Shown piece by piece: positions 14,525 through 27,500 of a DNA stretch of 64,000 nt (position 1 is its first letter; the number at the start of each line of letters is the position of its first letter). Location of the stretch: NCBI RefSeq assembly GCF_037975245.1, contig NC_092579.1, forward strand, positions 19,366,678 through 19,430,677. Reading direction: 5' to 3'. The stretch is from Apostichopus japonicus. Its lineage: Eukaryota; Echinodermata; Holothuroidea; Aspidochirotida; Stichopodidae. The position numbers were made by a program, and so were the translations under genes. The notes below the pieces were generated by a model that saw only the letters and a program-made list of their open reading frames with translations, was not told the origin of the DNA and searched no databases.

Positions 14525-17500
14525 ATTTAAAGTTTAGGGAAATCATTTATCTGAGCTCACTGTGCGATAACTTTGTATATTGAGCTGAGTATTTCCCAAT
14601 ATATTATAACATACAAATCCAAAGAGGATGATAATATTAACACCACGCACCCTCCCCTCCCCCTCCCCTTCCTCCCTTCCCATCCCATCCCGTCGAAGGC
14701 TCAAAACGTATACCTTTTTGGTGAAGGCTTGAATTACGAGCATATATGTATTGGCGGTTATAGACGAATGGGAAACGGAAACTACAGATATAAGTTTGAA
14801 GATAATCATCGACAGACCATAAACAGTTTGATCTATTTTCTAAAGTATCCAGACTAGTATTATCTACCAAAAATAAATTATAAAGGCGTGCATTTGAAGA
14901 CAGCAACAACCAAGATAGGATTTTCGAGTAATACCGGTCGTGCGTAAAATTAATAAATCGATATTATGCAGTTTCAAATATGTCAATCAACAAATCAGAT
15001 CAACAATATAATTCGTTTGCTCTTTATTAACACCACTCCCCTTCTCCCAGTGGCGTAGGAAGGTACTTTTGAGTGGGGGGGGCTGAAGACTTATGGCCGG
15101 CCTGGGGGAGGGGTCTAAGGGGAGGGGGTGTCCCCCTCCCCTTTGGAATTTTTTGCATTTCCAGGTGGCCTCAGATGCAATTTGCCCCTCCACATTTTTC
15201 ACTGGGGGGCTGGCGCCCCCCAGCCCCCCCGGTTCCTACGCCCTTGCCTTCTCCTACCTCCTCCCCCTCCCGAAACGACGTAAAACTTTTAGTGATATCG
15301 ATCATGAAAAAGAATGGGTGAAATTATGATTTACAAGGTCGAAAGCCGTTCTCTAACCAATCGGTATATAACAATTCACTTTCACAGTTAACTCAGTTTT
15401 GATCGCAATATTCCTATAAATTTGTCTTTACCTTTTATTAATGTAAACTTTAGCAAAATGCCCGCCCAACATTTTAATTATTAAATCTGGTAAGGGTGAA
15501 ATGAAAAGAAATTGAGGGTCCATTGTTGAATGGTCTACAAGTTGCACCTCCACTTGCTCGTATGAAAATTATTGAAGAAGGGGAAAAGGTGCATTTATTT
15601 ATGCGTAAAGATTAACGACTTATATTGTCTTACAGAACGCACGACGACTCTAATACCAACTACTGTGTCGTTAACAACCAACTCTTCGGTCGTCCCAACA
15701 TCAACAGAAATAACTACAACAGGTATTAATCAATATTGCTCATTGCTGCGCTTTACAAGATACTACAAGATGTCCGTTCGAACCCCCACGCCCCTCATCC
15801 ACGCCCCGGTCATGCCACCCTGCCACCCTCACCTGTGATGAGATGGCCAGCAAACTGAGGAAAGTAAGAGGATTTCCAAAGAAGTGCTGCATTTTACCGA
15901 AGACGTGGATTTTTGTATTAAACAGTGTCTTGGGGGGGGGGGGTGGGGATCGTGTTTTGTATATAATTAAGGGTGCTTATAGATTGAAAAAAGGCGCCGT
16001 TTTTTCAAACATATCAATTTGCTTTGTAACATTTCATACATTAACGTCCCACATAGCACGAAAGACCAGTCGATATCCTTTGAAAATACGAGAGGGATTT
16101 ATATGCACCCGTCGCATCCTCCTATATCCCTTGCTTATGGAATCAGTGAGTAGTGAGATTAGGAATGAGGAATGAGGAATACATTTACTCACCACTAGTG
16201 CGTAGAAAAATGTCTAAACGCTTCCACACCTACTATTCTATACTATACTACCCTCGTTTATAGTCCGCAAACGCATCGGCTATGAATCGTGTGATTTACA
16301 CACACCAGGCTTAAATGAGCCCTTCAGCAAGGAGGAAAGTCTGGGCAGTATGGGAGGAAGGTGGGAGGGGGTACCTACTCCTATCTATTCCCCTCAACTA
16401 AATCTGGTTCTTAGTATGATAGGTTCTGTTGGAAGGTTTTGCAGGGTGTCACAGTGTCAAGGATAAAATATAAAATAAAACTACAATTAAACTTTTATGT
16501 TCTTTGAAGTTTCCCATGAACACCAGGTTCTATTATTTTATAGAACTATCTGTGACGTCATCTGCGTTGCCAACAACAACCATGCTTTCGACGTATGGGA
16601 TCACAAGTCCGGCGATGAAAAGCACTACAACAGCAAAGTCAAAAGGTAATAAAAGCTAAGTTTTTGTTTTTGATGGGGTTGTTTTGTTGAATTTCATCAG
16701 TCCATATCATCCGTATATATACTAAATATTAAAATTATATCACGGGATTCACTCGTGTACGTCTATTGTGACTTTTAGAAGAAACTGCGAAGCCATCTAA
16801 GCTACCAACAACAACCAAGATCTCAACCAAGGGTACCACTACTCCGATTATGAAGACTACAACAGTATCGTCAACAGGTAATAAACTAGATCTTGTTTGG
16901 TTTTGTGTCTTGTTATATTTCATCAGTCAGAAATCTGTTTATCGAATGTGGGAAGTTGCCATCCGATCACATGGGTGAGAAAGTGAAAGGGTGAGGGAAC
17001 GTTTGCCTAATAGTTCGGACTCTGAACCGGATTTGCCTTGCCTAGAGATGGCTTGTACACGCCCGATATTTTTTTTATAAAGTTCCTGCGTCAAGTTCTA
17101 GTTTTCAAGTTTTCATGAGCCCTATGACGTCATCTGTCAAATCTATCAAGTGTGGATGAATGCCACATTGCGAGATGGACCTTTAATACGTCATTCTGAA
17201 TTTTGCGAGGGTCGAATTTGCATGACAAGAGAATCTAACTAAACATATAGTAATACCATGGTAGGAGTAATATCATGGGATAGGAATGTTTCTGCTAAAG
17301 CAGTTTGGTAAGTAGAATGGGTGAAGAAGGGGATGGGTGGGAAGTGGATCGATTAATTGTTCAAGGAGACAACTTCAGGTTGTCCCATTAGATTCAAAAC
17401 TCTCATTTATACTAACCAGACATGTTGATGAAGCTGTTACAGGCGATGGGTGACCCCAAGTAAATAGGCTTTCAAAACACACAAAAACTGAATGGCCCCG

Positions 17501-20500
17501 AAACCTTCCTCGTCCCATTAGATCATCGCAGCCGAATGCAAATCTTCCCAAGTTTTCAATAGAAGATTATAGCGAGCTGGTACTTTCATATTTTCACAAA
17601 ATTCTAATTATTGCAGTGGACACCACAACTGTGACGTCACCTACGTTGCCATTAACAACCAAAACCTCAGCGACGGTCACCATGAGTCCTGGTTTAAAAA
17701 CGAGAGCAGTAGATTCCACAGGTAATCATTAAAGGGCTTTAAATTCACACGTTGTAAGTTGGGGCATCCACTTTACCATCTATTATACCAACACATGTAA
17801 AAATATTGCGAAGTATTTTTATTTTTCAAATCAATAAGTATTTTTTAATTGGAGTGTAGGTAGGGTAGGGGGGGGGGGTTAACTTTTAAGATGGGAACTT
17901 ACTTCTCGATCCGTCCATGTCTAATGCTAACAACATAAGTAGAGATTGTTGCATTACCGAAATTTATGACGGCCCCTTATAATGTGATAACCCGTGGCAT
18001 AAGGTGGATAAAGGCGGTGCCATTTGAAGCAATGGGGCTTAGTAATCGGGAGGTTCGGGGTTCGATCCTCGGCCAGGTCATAGTAAGGTGGGTTTTTCAT
18101 CCAAGAGCAATCTACAGTTTTCCCATCTGAAATGATTCCCTAACTTGATAAGATTCCAAATTTGAGATAAAATGTTGAATTAGAAGCCACCCGGCGTGAA
18201 AGTTGTAATCCCTTGCGGGTTTTCCCCACATTCGTAGTCGCTTAAGCGTCGTGAAAATAACTGCCTGATTATCTATTCTCTTGTAGCAGAAACGATCAGT
18301 CTAACGTCATCTACGTTGCCACCGACAACCAAAATCTCAAGAACTGCCATAAAAAGTCCGAATTTACGGACTAAAACAGCAGAGTCTAATGGTAAGAAAG
18401 ATGTGCGTTTTGAACGCCTGAGTGTCTCTCACATTTCTTTCTCTAATCCATATAAGAGAGGTTCGTCAATTCAGAATTTTGTCTCATGGATTTTTGTTTT
18501 GGTCACACAGCTGGTAATGTAATGTTTTACAAGAATCATGTCATGATAAGAAAGCATGGTCGTGTGGGTTATTAGGTCTAACATTCGACCTGGCCTGTGT
18601 ATGTTAAGTCACTGTGTTTTCTGATCATCACAAGTCCGGCTCTAAGCACAACAGCACAGTGAACAGGTTAGCCGGTGTATGCATTTTATTGTCAATTGAA
18701 CATTGCTTATTCAAATTTGTTAATGCACATATGTAAGCAAAACATTTTGCACACATACATATGTAAGCAACATAATCACATATGTAAGCAACAGGTATTA
18801 CATACATGATAGCAACACATATGTAAACAATACATAAGTACACAAATGTAAGTACACATATTGTACATATACATATGAAAGCAACACTTATACATGTAAG
18901 CAACACAAATTACACATACAAAAGCAGCACATGTTACACATAGTATGCAAGTAGTGTTGCTTGGCATACTTGTCCATGAATATTCATTTGGAATTGTTAC
19001 TACATGGTGCCACTGATACCCAAACAATATTTCAACAGCTAACATCTACATTTACCATTGGCTATACATTTTCCAAAGCAAACTTCTTCTTATTTAAATT
19101 ATAGAATCTGATAAAACCTGAGAACCTTTGTATGCAGTTAATGTTTTGTCTTATTCATCCCTTCCCCCACTATTTTCCATACCTTGATTTAGTCCCTTCA
19201 CTAGCCCTACTCCCCTCCCCACCACCTCACCCCTCATAATCTCACCTTTACAGCTTGTAATGTTCCCTAGTGATACTTGAAGACACAATTGAAACCTAAT
19301 TATAATAATTTTGGTTTTACATGATTGTTTCTCTCTTTAGCAACCTTATGTCTATTTCATATTTTATTTATATTTATATTGCTCACACCCTCTGTAAATG
19401 TCAAAATGAGTTCAATTATTACAAACATGGACTAATGACTAACACTCCTAATTGGCTATATCTTCCTTACGGCTCATAAGGGCTGAGAAGGGCACTTTGT
19501 TAACAGACATGGGTCTTTCTGTTTTAAATACTACTTTGAGCTATGATGAATCCCAGTGTATCTATATAAAGTCTGGACCATTGAAAGTTTAGACTTCATG
19601 TATAATTCTCTGTCTACAAAACTTTCAAAAAGTAATATGAAATCGAAATAAAAATCAATAATTAAAATTATTGAATTGATATGAAGTTTATTGTAAATTG
19701 TCTACTGTTACTGCACAACATACGTAATAGGTGTAAAAAGCTTAAAAGGATCTTTTGGTCAGTAAGGCTGATAACATTGCTTAAATTTTTTAATTTTTTT
19801 TTTAATGAAATTCTAACTAGTTACAAGGATACATCAACATAAAAATTGTAATAGGAAAGAAAAGATTTTGAAAAATGTTCTTGTGGTCACTTAAGCTGAT
19901 AGCTTAGTTAAATCACTGAAATTGTTCTACATCTTTGGGTCAAAATGACATCCTCATAGCATTTTGCATTAAAAAGATATAATTTTTTTTAATTTTATGA
20001 ATGCAACTGGCCACAGCTGAATTAATGATGACATCACAACAATTGAGCTGAAAATGTCATTGTTCATCTTGATAATATTTCAATGATTTTATCTAACGAG
20101 GAAAATAATATTGCTTACAAAGAGTGGCTCTTTTAAGGAATTCGAACAAATTTCAAGGATACATCAACAAGAAAAAAGTGATAGAAAATTAAAGCTTTTG
20201 AAAACAAAGTTGCCCTGATGACATTAAAAACCACTTTTTGAAATTTGGGAATGCTTAATCAGTCAGTATAGGCTAAAGTCAACCAGCTAGGAACAAGATT
20301 ATTGAGGAGTGGACTATATTTCTCTTCAATATTGAAAATATGTAAGTTTCACATGGTCTGCCACTGGAATATGGAATTTAATATTGAAAAGTGATAAATA
20401 AAAAGCATTAATGCAATATCACTATTGCATCACCTTCTAAATCTAATCTCCACAGATTCAGACCAGCCTATCCCAGATCAATCTGTAAACTTTCACATGA

Positions 20501-20745
20501 AGTACACACAAGATTGTATGGGCAATGCCGATAGCATGCAAACCACAGTCAAAAGTGTGACCCAATGTGGATTTCACTGCCTTCAGTACCGCATGAATGG
20601 AAAACAATGCACATCATTTATGACTTGCAGCATACAGCATACAGCAAATCTCTTCTGTCAAATTAATGTAGACTTTGTGCAAGCTTCCGCCGATAATACA
20701 ACATCTGTGGATAAAAACTGCAATTGTTACGGCCTAGCAATGTGA
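9211..20745 (+). CDS. Secreted C-type-lectin-like / mucin-stalk / PAN-like protein (paralog B)
   Basis: Spliced model of nine exons: 9211-9316, 12922-13188, 13872-14000, 15636-15722, 16544-16645, 16779-16877, 17617-17721, 18287-18391, 20456-20745 (TGA). Total is 1290 nt, 429 aa. All introns are GT/AG and phase 1. The start exon encodes a signal peptide (core MGLVMIVLALCNY; M1, M14 or M17 could start). Residues 36-167 form a C-type-lectin-like domain: DCYEFEGRC, EGLALCADSGGHLLQV, FPQWID, GQPSNES and a terminal SCSLRVNVVCSF. QPSN sits where many lectins carry QPD/EPN. Residues 168-333 are a Thr/Ser-rich stalk spread over five small exons, each near 30-35 aa with an LPTTTK-type core. Residues 334-429 are the PAN/apple-like module (TQCGFHCLQYRMNGKQC...FCQINVD). 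No membrane anchor is visible. It is the downstream tandem paralog of the gene at 1444-6553. Its introns contain several MITEs and a SINE. Confidence 0.82.
10021..10173. repeat. Long near-perfect hairpin
   Basis: Arm 10021-10087 is the reverse complement of about 10110-10173, with only a one-base bulge and an A/T-rich 20-odd-bp loop. Both arms include GCCCGAATT-type motifs and the sequence beside the left terminus of the surrounding element. It probably arose by inverted duplication of that element's end. Confidence 0.9.
10172..10346. repeat. Two (TA)n tracts
   Basis: TA runs at about 10172-10206 and 10293-10346. They are separated by about 85 bp that includes a tRNA T-arm-like GGTTCGAATCCCGG. 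Confidence 0.9.
10531..11138. mobile_element. hAT-like MITE, CAAGGGCGGCGGAA termini
   Basis: 14-bp perfect terminal inverted repeats, CAAGGGCGGCGGAA at 10531 and TTCCGCCGCCCTTG ending 11138. They are flanked by a perfect 8-bp target-site duplication ACCTGGAC (10523-10530 and 11139-11146). An 8-bp TSD is the hAT signature. It is non-coding, with poly-G/poly-C runs just inside both ends. A second copy in reverse orientation is at 56396-57561. Confidence 0.9.
12616..12686. repeat. 35-bp-arm perfect-type hairpin
   Basis: Arms 12616-12650 and 12652-12686 pair at 33 of 35 positions, plus a G-U wobble, with a one-base centre. It lies in intron 1 of the second lectin gene, about 240 bp before exon 2. 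It has almost no loop, unlike an animal pre-miRNA. Confidence 0.93.
14454..14520. repeat. (TA)n microsatellite
   Basis: About 65 bp of TA dinucleotide in intron 3 of the second lectin gene. Confidence 0.97.
15048..15246. mobile_element. Short hAT-like MITE, CAGTGGCGTAGGAA terminus
   Basis: Left terminus CAGTGGCGTAGGAA and right terminus TTCCTACGCCCTTG are inverted repeats with two mismatches. They are flanked by a perfect 8-bp duplication CCTTCTCC (15040-15047 and 15247-15254). It is 199 bp, non-coding and GC-rich, in intron 3 of the second lectin gene. Confidence 0.88.
17990..18265 (+). repeat. tRNA-derived SINE-like repeat
   Basis: Contains a Pol III B-box-like GGTTCGATCC in a T-arm context near 18059, followed by a tail region (ggtgggtttttcatccaaga) characteristic of SINE bodies. 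It lies in intron 7 of the second lectin gene, just upstream of exon 8. No clear A box or flanking duplication was identified. Confidence 0.5.
18627..18666 (+). pseudogene. Decayed stalk exon of the second lectin gene
   Basis: This stretch closely matches the 3' part of the functional stalk exon at 16544-16645. It shares ATCACAAGTCCGGC followed by an AGCAC...ACAGCA core, and ends at a GT (acag|gttagc). In the stalk frame it has an in-frame TGA after GCA CAG, and there is no convincing 3' splice site upstream. It looks like a sixth stalk exon that was duplicated and then lost. Confidence 0.75.
18715..18955. repeat. Imperfect minisatellite (acatatgtaagcaac)n
   Basis: Degenerate tandem copies of a unit of about 15-20 bp containing ACATATGTAAGCAAC, in intron 8 of the second lectin gene. 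The open frames seen here on the - strand are repeat artefacts. Confidence 0.85.
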
Positions 20746-21402
20746 CCGGAAAGAAGAAGAAAAAAATCTATGTTAATAAAACTGGGGTGATGGCTTTTAG
20801 AGAGCACTAGTGTTGTTTCCCATGTATGATCTAAGATGAGATCAGGCTTCCTTGCTGCTTTCATGTACAACAACATTTCATAAATCAACGGTGAAGCTTT
20901 TTTTCAAATCTTGACCACTGTTGGTTTCAAGAGTACATGTGGACATTCAAAACAAGTTCATCCATGCTTTCCTTTGGAGTTATGTCATGTTTTATACAAC
21001 CTTTACAACAACATATTCAATTGCTTTTGGAGTTGTATTTGGAAGGTTTTTCAGACTTGGACCTCTCTTGACCTCAAATCCTGTTTGACCTTTTTCGAGA
21101 GGAATAAGGTTCTTATGCTCAGTAAATTCTGGTACTCATTAAGAAGACAGCAGGCAATCATTCAATTTGTAAGGAGATGACTGGACCCCTCTATTCTGTG
21201 AAACAAGCCTTGGAGGATTTACCCCTTAAGAGACTTTTTCATCGATGAATTCTTGATCCAGTCCACAAACAAGACCTGCCTAACAGACATCCAAAGGCAT
21301 GGGGCCTTTCTATCTCAACGACTCTTGACCAAGATTTTATCCACTGAAGGACATTTCCTCAGCAATACGGTCATCAAAACGAGAAGGTGTATTCGTTGTT
21401 CC
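20746..21402. other. Convergent intergenic / 3' UTR region
   Basis: Lies between the stop of the second lectin gene (+) and the stop of the RPUSD1-like gene (-). It holds both 3' ends. Only the + strand polyadenylation signal at 20775 is recognisable. No canonical signal for the - strand gene was found. Confidence 0.5.
20775..20780 (+). terminator. Polyadenylation signal AATAAA
   Basis: Canonical AATAAA 30 bp downstream of the TGA of the second lectin gene, giving a very short 3' UTR if used. Confidence 0.55.
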
Positions 21403-24400
21403 TCAGGTATCCACGACCCACTTGGGATCATATTCGGAGGTGAAAGGATCGGGAGCGGTCGCATCGATGTCTTCGATGTTGGATGGGATGTGTAGTTTGT
21501 GAGAATGCAGCATCATTCTGTAGGGTTTAGTGTCCATCCTGTTGCTGTATGTGTAATCACCTACGATTGGATGACCGAGGCTCAGACAATGCAGTCTCAG
21601 CTGGTGACGTCTCCCTGTGGACAGAAAAAAAACGGAACGATTCTTGATGGTCGATGTAAGGAATATTCAGACAAATACAGTGCAAATAACTGATAATTAT
21701 TGATAATTACCAATTACATACAAATAGCCTGTGCCCTTCTACCCTAATTCTTATATTTGATATATTAGTCTTGGGCACCCACTTGGGACTGTTCTTATTT
21801 ATATGATCTGTACTTTCATGTCATGCTTCAAACCACTGGTACTGAGAGTAGGAGCAGTATGAATATCCCGTTTCTATGAATTAAGGGTTTGGACGTTCGC
21901 ATGTCATAAGAGGAGGGTGATACCTTCAGAGGAGGGTGATATGAGAGCAGTAGGTGTATCTTGTTTCTATGAAATAAGGGTCTGGACTTGTTCATGTCGT
22001 CAGAGGAGGGTGATATGAGAGCACTTATAGAGTGGTACAACTGTCTGGTTTGGGTGCTGTGCTGTTTGACTGCCATAACTACATATCTGTACACATTGGT
22101 ACTAACAGTGTGAATACCCTGCTTCTATGAAATAAGGGTCTGGACGTGTGCATGCCATCAGAGGAGAGTGATATGAGAGTACCATATAGAGTGGTAATGC
22201 CACAACTTGCAGGCTTGGGTGCTGTGCTGTTTAACTGTCATAATTACATATCTGTACACATTATTATCTTGGCAGAGACATAAAGTTATCATTCAATGGA
22301 ATCAAAGTACCTGGTAGCAGAGAATGTGATGCTTAGATGAAACAGAACACCCCACAATGTGAATTCCAAAACCTTATCTCAGTTTCTTTCTCCTAACTCT
22401 GCATTCAGTTATAAGTAATTTATGTTGCCAATTTAACACTTAGCACTTGCATGAAATGGACAAAATGGATGAAGTATGATGTCATCTTTGCATGTGCTCT
22501 TCAAATGCTTTCACTTTCTTTTCAGATTATTTTATTTCATAACGAATCAATGAGAAATGAAATATACTGGAAAGTAGCATAATGTACAAATAGTTCATGT
22601 AATAAATCATTTATGACTCATATTTTGTTTTATTTAAAAAGAAGTATACTTTCAATAACATCAGGTCCTTTTGTTGGTAGCACAACATAAAAACTACAAT
22701 TGTGCAATAAAATATACAGCCTAAACAACTGATTTTTGAGACTATAGTTTATGTTGGACTATTAATTCGATTATTCATGTGCCACAAATAATCTTCATCC
22801 ATTTCTCTTAAAATTTGGATATTTTGTTGGTATCCAGAGATAGCAATTTTGAAGAAAGTGAAGACATAATTCGATAATAAATGTAACAGTTGCTAATGGA
22901 CGTAGTAGCTAGTGGACGTCATTCAACTGATAAGAAGCCGCGAGTCAAACTCACCAGTAAACGGCAAAAGTCTTAGTTTGGTAGCAGGGTCACCGTCGTA
23001 ATATCCTCTCTGGAGAACAACTATTTCTGTCTTGGCTGATCTGGCTTTCACATCTTTGGTTTCTCCATCCTCACTGAGACACATCATATGAGTGAAGCCT
23101 TCCTCTGAGTTTGGACAGATTCCTCTCTCGACAACTACATGATCGACAGTCATATGACCTCTGACCTTAATACCAACACAAAAAAAGGGTTGTACATTAA
23201 ATATTTTTTTAATGACTTTCTGCTGGTATCATTATTTTTATTTTCAAGCTGCAACTTGTGCTAAAATTGTTAAAATCTAGGTGATACGTAAATGACATTT
23301 ACCAACTGTGAAACATACCCTCTTACTCAAGTACAACAAAACCACACCAGGGTACAATCAAACTTGGTCACCAGCACCGCATGGGACTTAACATGAAAGT
23401 AAAAACATCAAATTGTCCCACAAAAATATTTAAAAATTAAATTAAAAAATTTTGGGGAGGTTACTCAAAGCATCTCTCGAGAAATATCTACAGAATCTAC
23501 TACATGTTTGTATCTTTTAAGGTTCTAACACTAGAAATTATCACCATAAGTTTAAGAACTTCCTTAAATGATACTTTTACTCTGACTTTTGGAGTAACTT
23601 TTCCAAATGGTTATTTCCAATTATTGTATAGCAAGGTCACAATGCTAAAAGAGATATGGAATATTATTACAATTTAAGATCACTTCATGCTAGGAGACTG
23701 AGATAACTTACAAGAGCCAGATATTCTTTTTGAACTTCTCTTTTCTGAAACATCTTCTGAGCTGACGAACTGGCCTTCTTGTGCAAAGCAATGCAGAGTG
23801 CCCCGGATGTAGAATAATCTAACCGGTGGGTGAATCTATTATGGAAGCCAGGGATAAACAGGAAAACAGTGAAGGAAAAGCAAAAAGGAAACATATTCTA
23901 AATATTCTGGACTTGGTCACTTAAGTTTGCTTGCCATTTCTATGTATAGATAAGTAGACTTGAAGCAAACAAGTATGACATTATTGAAAGCACAATGACA
24001 TCTTCAAAATGTAGGCTTCATCCAGGTTCCTTTTCAAAATTGAGATTTCAATATAAATACACTGTAGTCATTAATATATTGTTTTGTTTTACACTTCCTG
24101 TTAGATCAATTTGCAACAGTATCTAATCATAGGTCAAACGGTTTCATGCAACAATCATAAATTGGATAAGGAAGGTAGAAAACATTTTGCTGTCAGTTTG
24201 CAACTATCAATATTTTATGAAATAGAAGCAATTGTAAATGCAAAATACCAAACACCAATTCCTCCTTCCAATTGGTTGCATTTTATTTACTAAAGTATCC
24301 TTTTATGGTACCAGCTGCACATTAGTGCAATTTTATGTACAAATAAATACAATGGTTCCATCTGCAACTACTTAAAGCTCTTGTGCCATTATGTGGCAAT

Positions 24401-24597
24401 TGTTAAAGTTACCTAAAATAATGTGCCAGACCATCCTCGACCAGATCAGGAAATTTCTTAGCCAACTGATTGGCTACAGTTAATTCATCTGTTTCATCGT
24501 CACTGTTGATCTTAATGTCATAGTGCTTATTAACCACAATGAAGTTGGAACTCTTGTGAATGACTACGAGGTCATCCAGTGATGCAGGTTTATACAT
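21403..24597 (-). CDS. RPUSD1: RNA pseudouridylate synthase, RPUSD1-like (RluA family)
   Basis: Spliced model in transcript order: 24597-24413, 23835-23712, 23165-22955, 21614-21403 (TGA). Total is 732 nt, 243 aa. Junction phases agree (2, 0, 1) and all are GT/AG. The start MYKPASLDDLVV aligns residue for residue with the N-terminus of vertebrate RPUSD1. The ATG lies 14 bp inside an exon with an acceptor at about 24610, so there is a 5' UTR exon upstream. RluA motifs are present: HRLDYSTSGALC, with the catalytic Asp at about residue 68, EYLALVRGH, and the C-terminal GRRHQLRLHCLSLGHP at about 174-189. The family isomerises uridine to pseudouridine in RNA. It lacks the extended proline-rich tail of the mammalian protein, ending soon after the catalytic domain. 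Substrate RNA and localisation cannot be read from the sequence. Confidence 0.9.
21840..22270. repeat. Diverged tandem repeat in RPUSD1-like intron
   Basis: A block containing 'tttctatgaaataagggtct', then 'gaggagggtgatatgagag', 'gtgctgtgctgttt' and 'acatatctgtacacatt' recurs. There are two long diverged copies plus a partial third, in the last intron of the RPUSD1-like gene. Confidence 0.8.
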
Positions 24598-27500
24598 TCC
24601 ATGCACAGTTCTGTAAAAACGTCGGCAAAAGCTCCACCCAAACTTCATTCAGCCGATAGCAAAGTAGCACTTGTAATGATATGGACAACTGCTGCAAGAG
24701 AGTGACAAGCATTAATAACATTGCAAATTTGTTCAACATTCTTGACAAGGTTTTCACATTGCATCATAAGACCAATATAGTCTGTTTACCATTCTTGTTG
24801 CTACAAAAGTGGGGTTACCATATTTCTTTGGTTCAGACTGGGACAATCCTGGGGAAGGGGGAGGGGGAGGGAATGCTACCTCTCCTTTGAAAAAAAACTG
24901 GATGTTAAAGAGGGCTAGCCTTCATACCAAATGGTGGCATATTTACTGTTTTGTACACCAGTTTAGTGCCACATGAACTTTCCTAATATCTTCCATATTT
25001 TCCAGTAGAAAAGATGATGATACTTGATAGCCTAGGCCTAATTTACAGAACTGTACAGTATGTTGAAGGACTTGTCGTGAATAGGATATGCTACGGTGTT
25101 GACGGTAGGCATAGTTCCTTGCGTTTAGCACACATGATAAAGTAAGTTTATGACAGCTTCCGTCTAATGAGTCAGGCAAAGATACAATTACCTTACTGTC
25201 GATGATGTACATTCTACTTCAACACTCAGTAACTGGGATGATGTCTTTGGGTTGATAAAACATTTGATGGATATTCACGTACAATACAACCAGAGGCTAC
25301 ATCATTGATACCTATTACGCTATTTGTACTCGAGACGACCAGTTTAGGTCTTAAATTCTGCTAGATTTAGCATGTTGCGTAATACCAACGAAATTACAAC
25401 CTGCTATCACAAGCCTAATCACTTTATTTGAATTTATTATTTAGTTGCTCAGAAAGTGCAATTTTATGTTTAAACTGCTTCTCAGAACTGATGTGCTTAC
25501 TTGTTGCAAAATGAATAAACATCAAGTGGTGTCCAAGCAGATGAAAGGGAGGGGAGGGGGGGAGGGGATACAGCCCAAAATCTGGGACTTAATCTTCTAA
25601 TTTTCTTAGACCCAAGGAAAGGTGTAACTGATAATTTATTCTCATTTTCATGATAACAAATTAAGACTTCAATAAGAAGGAAGGGTGACATATTTTACCT
25701 CAGGGTCTGACCAGGCTCTCAATGCCGCTAGTGGTAGGGATGGGGGAGTATGGAGTATTTACTTTTACTTCGTAGTACATTTGAGGGGGAAAATACAGTG
25801 TCTTCATTTCCCTAACAATTGAAATATTGGCAGGAAAGTTATAAGTTGGCAGTCTTGCTGATTAAATTATAAAGACCAGATTCATTTCTTGCATGATGAC
25901 TGGCATATGAAGAGGAATAAGAACATTATCATGTTTAATATCAATCCTAAATGACACAGGATGTGTGAGAACATGAAAAACAGAGAGAAGACATTAGGGA
26001 GTTAAAAAAAAAAACAGAAAAATCGATAACTTTTTCAAACTCATTTTCTTTCCTTATTTCAGCAAGGTCCATGAAATTGAGAGATCATACAGAGAACACA
26101 TTGAGCTTTAACATGAAGGTTTTGTGAAACAACTATACACATGTCACATACAACTTTAATGCATTTCTTAAACCCATCTTACCCCTCCCCCCTCCCTCCC
26201 TCCCTCCCTCTACCTTCCCCCTCTCCTGCTTCCACATCCTTTTAAGAATAAATAATGGTAATGACACTAATAGTAATAAATAATGTCAATGATAACAATA
26301 ATTCAATAGCAAACAGCCCTAGACAAGATTAGCTTGTACAAAAATTGGACCAGATTCAGGCAGATTTTTCAAAAAATAAGGCAAGTGAACACTTACCTCT
26401 TATGGGTGGAAACTCTTACAGTCTTACATCACCTTTTTCGTTTTGATTCCAAAGTATAAAACTTTACATCCTGATATTAAAGATTAAAAGTCTTAAAATT
26501 CTTCATAGTTAATCAAAAACTTTCGAATAAATCTACGAGGCTACTACAACTACTAGCACTAATAAAAGCAAACGTGCAAACAATGAATAGATGTAACACC
26601 TTGTAGCGGTGTGATGATTAGTATGCAAGAGTTTTCTGTGAAGGACGTTCTAGACTAGGCTCTAGCTTAGTGCGATAGCACTAAGGTTATTTTTACACAG
26701 TGGCCAGATTATTTTTAAAGAGATAAAACTACAGAACCTTTGAAACTGCTACACAAAACTTGAACACTAACATATATCCTGTGGTGTTCATTATTGCGAA
26801 GATTCATTTTATTATCAAAATGTTTGAGGGGGGCAGCTATTCCAAAATAATTAAAATATAACAAAGCTATGTTGCATTCACAACAGCTGAGATAGGAGAA
26901 TCCCAATCTACAAAAGTATGGGGGGCTGACAATTCTTAAACATCATTTATGAATGAACCAACATAACAAGTTTATACCAAGTTTTCTGTGTAATAGCCAA
27001 CAGATTTGAAGCTGCTGAGCAAAAAAAGAATATTAAATAAATGGAAGGGGAAAAACATCAATTGAAAAATAGTAATAATATTTCACAAAATTACTAAGAG
27101 ACAAATTCATAATTATCAATCAATGGCTACTGTTTTCAAAAAAACATGAAATAGAATATTGCACTTTATATATTTAAGTGGTTAAGCTCCACTACTAGGA
27201 GTCATACCTTTCACTAAAATTCCTTTTTACTGTAGATGAGACCTAATGTGCTATTTAACAGTCAGTACGGAACCAGAAAGCAGTCACTTGTGTTTAATAA
27301 CTCAAAGTTTGAAGCCATTTGCACAAAATGGTGCAATGAACTGGTAATTTGTATAATACAGGGTAAAAAAATCCTTACTGAATTCCAGCAAACATTTTTG
27401 CTACTACATGAAATTTTCATTTTCTTTAAAAAGCAGACAAACAGAACAGTCCTGATCAATAAGTCTTTTTTTCTGCTTAATTATATTTTTTCTTTCTGGA

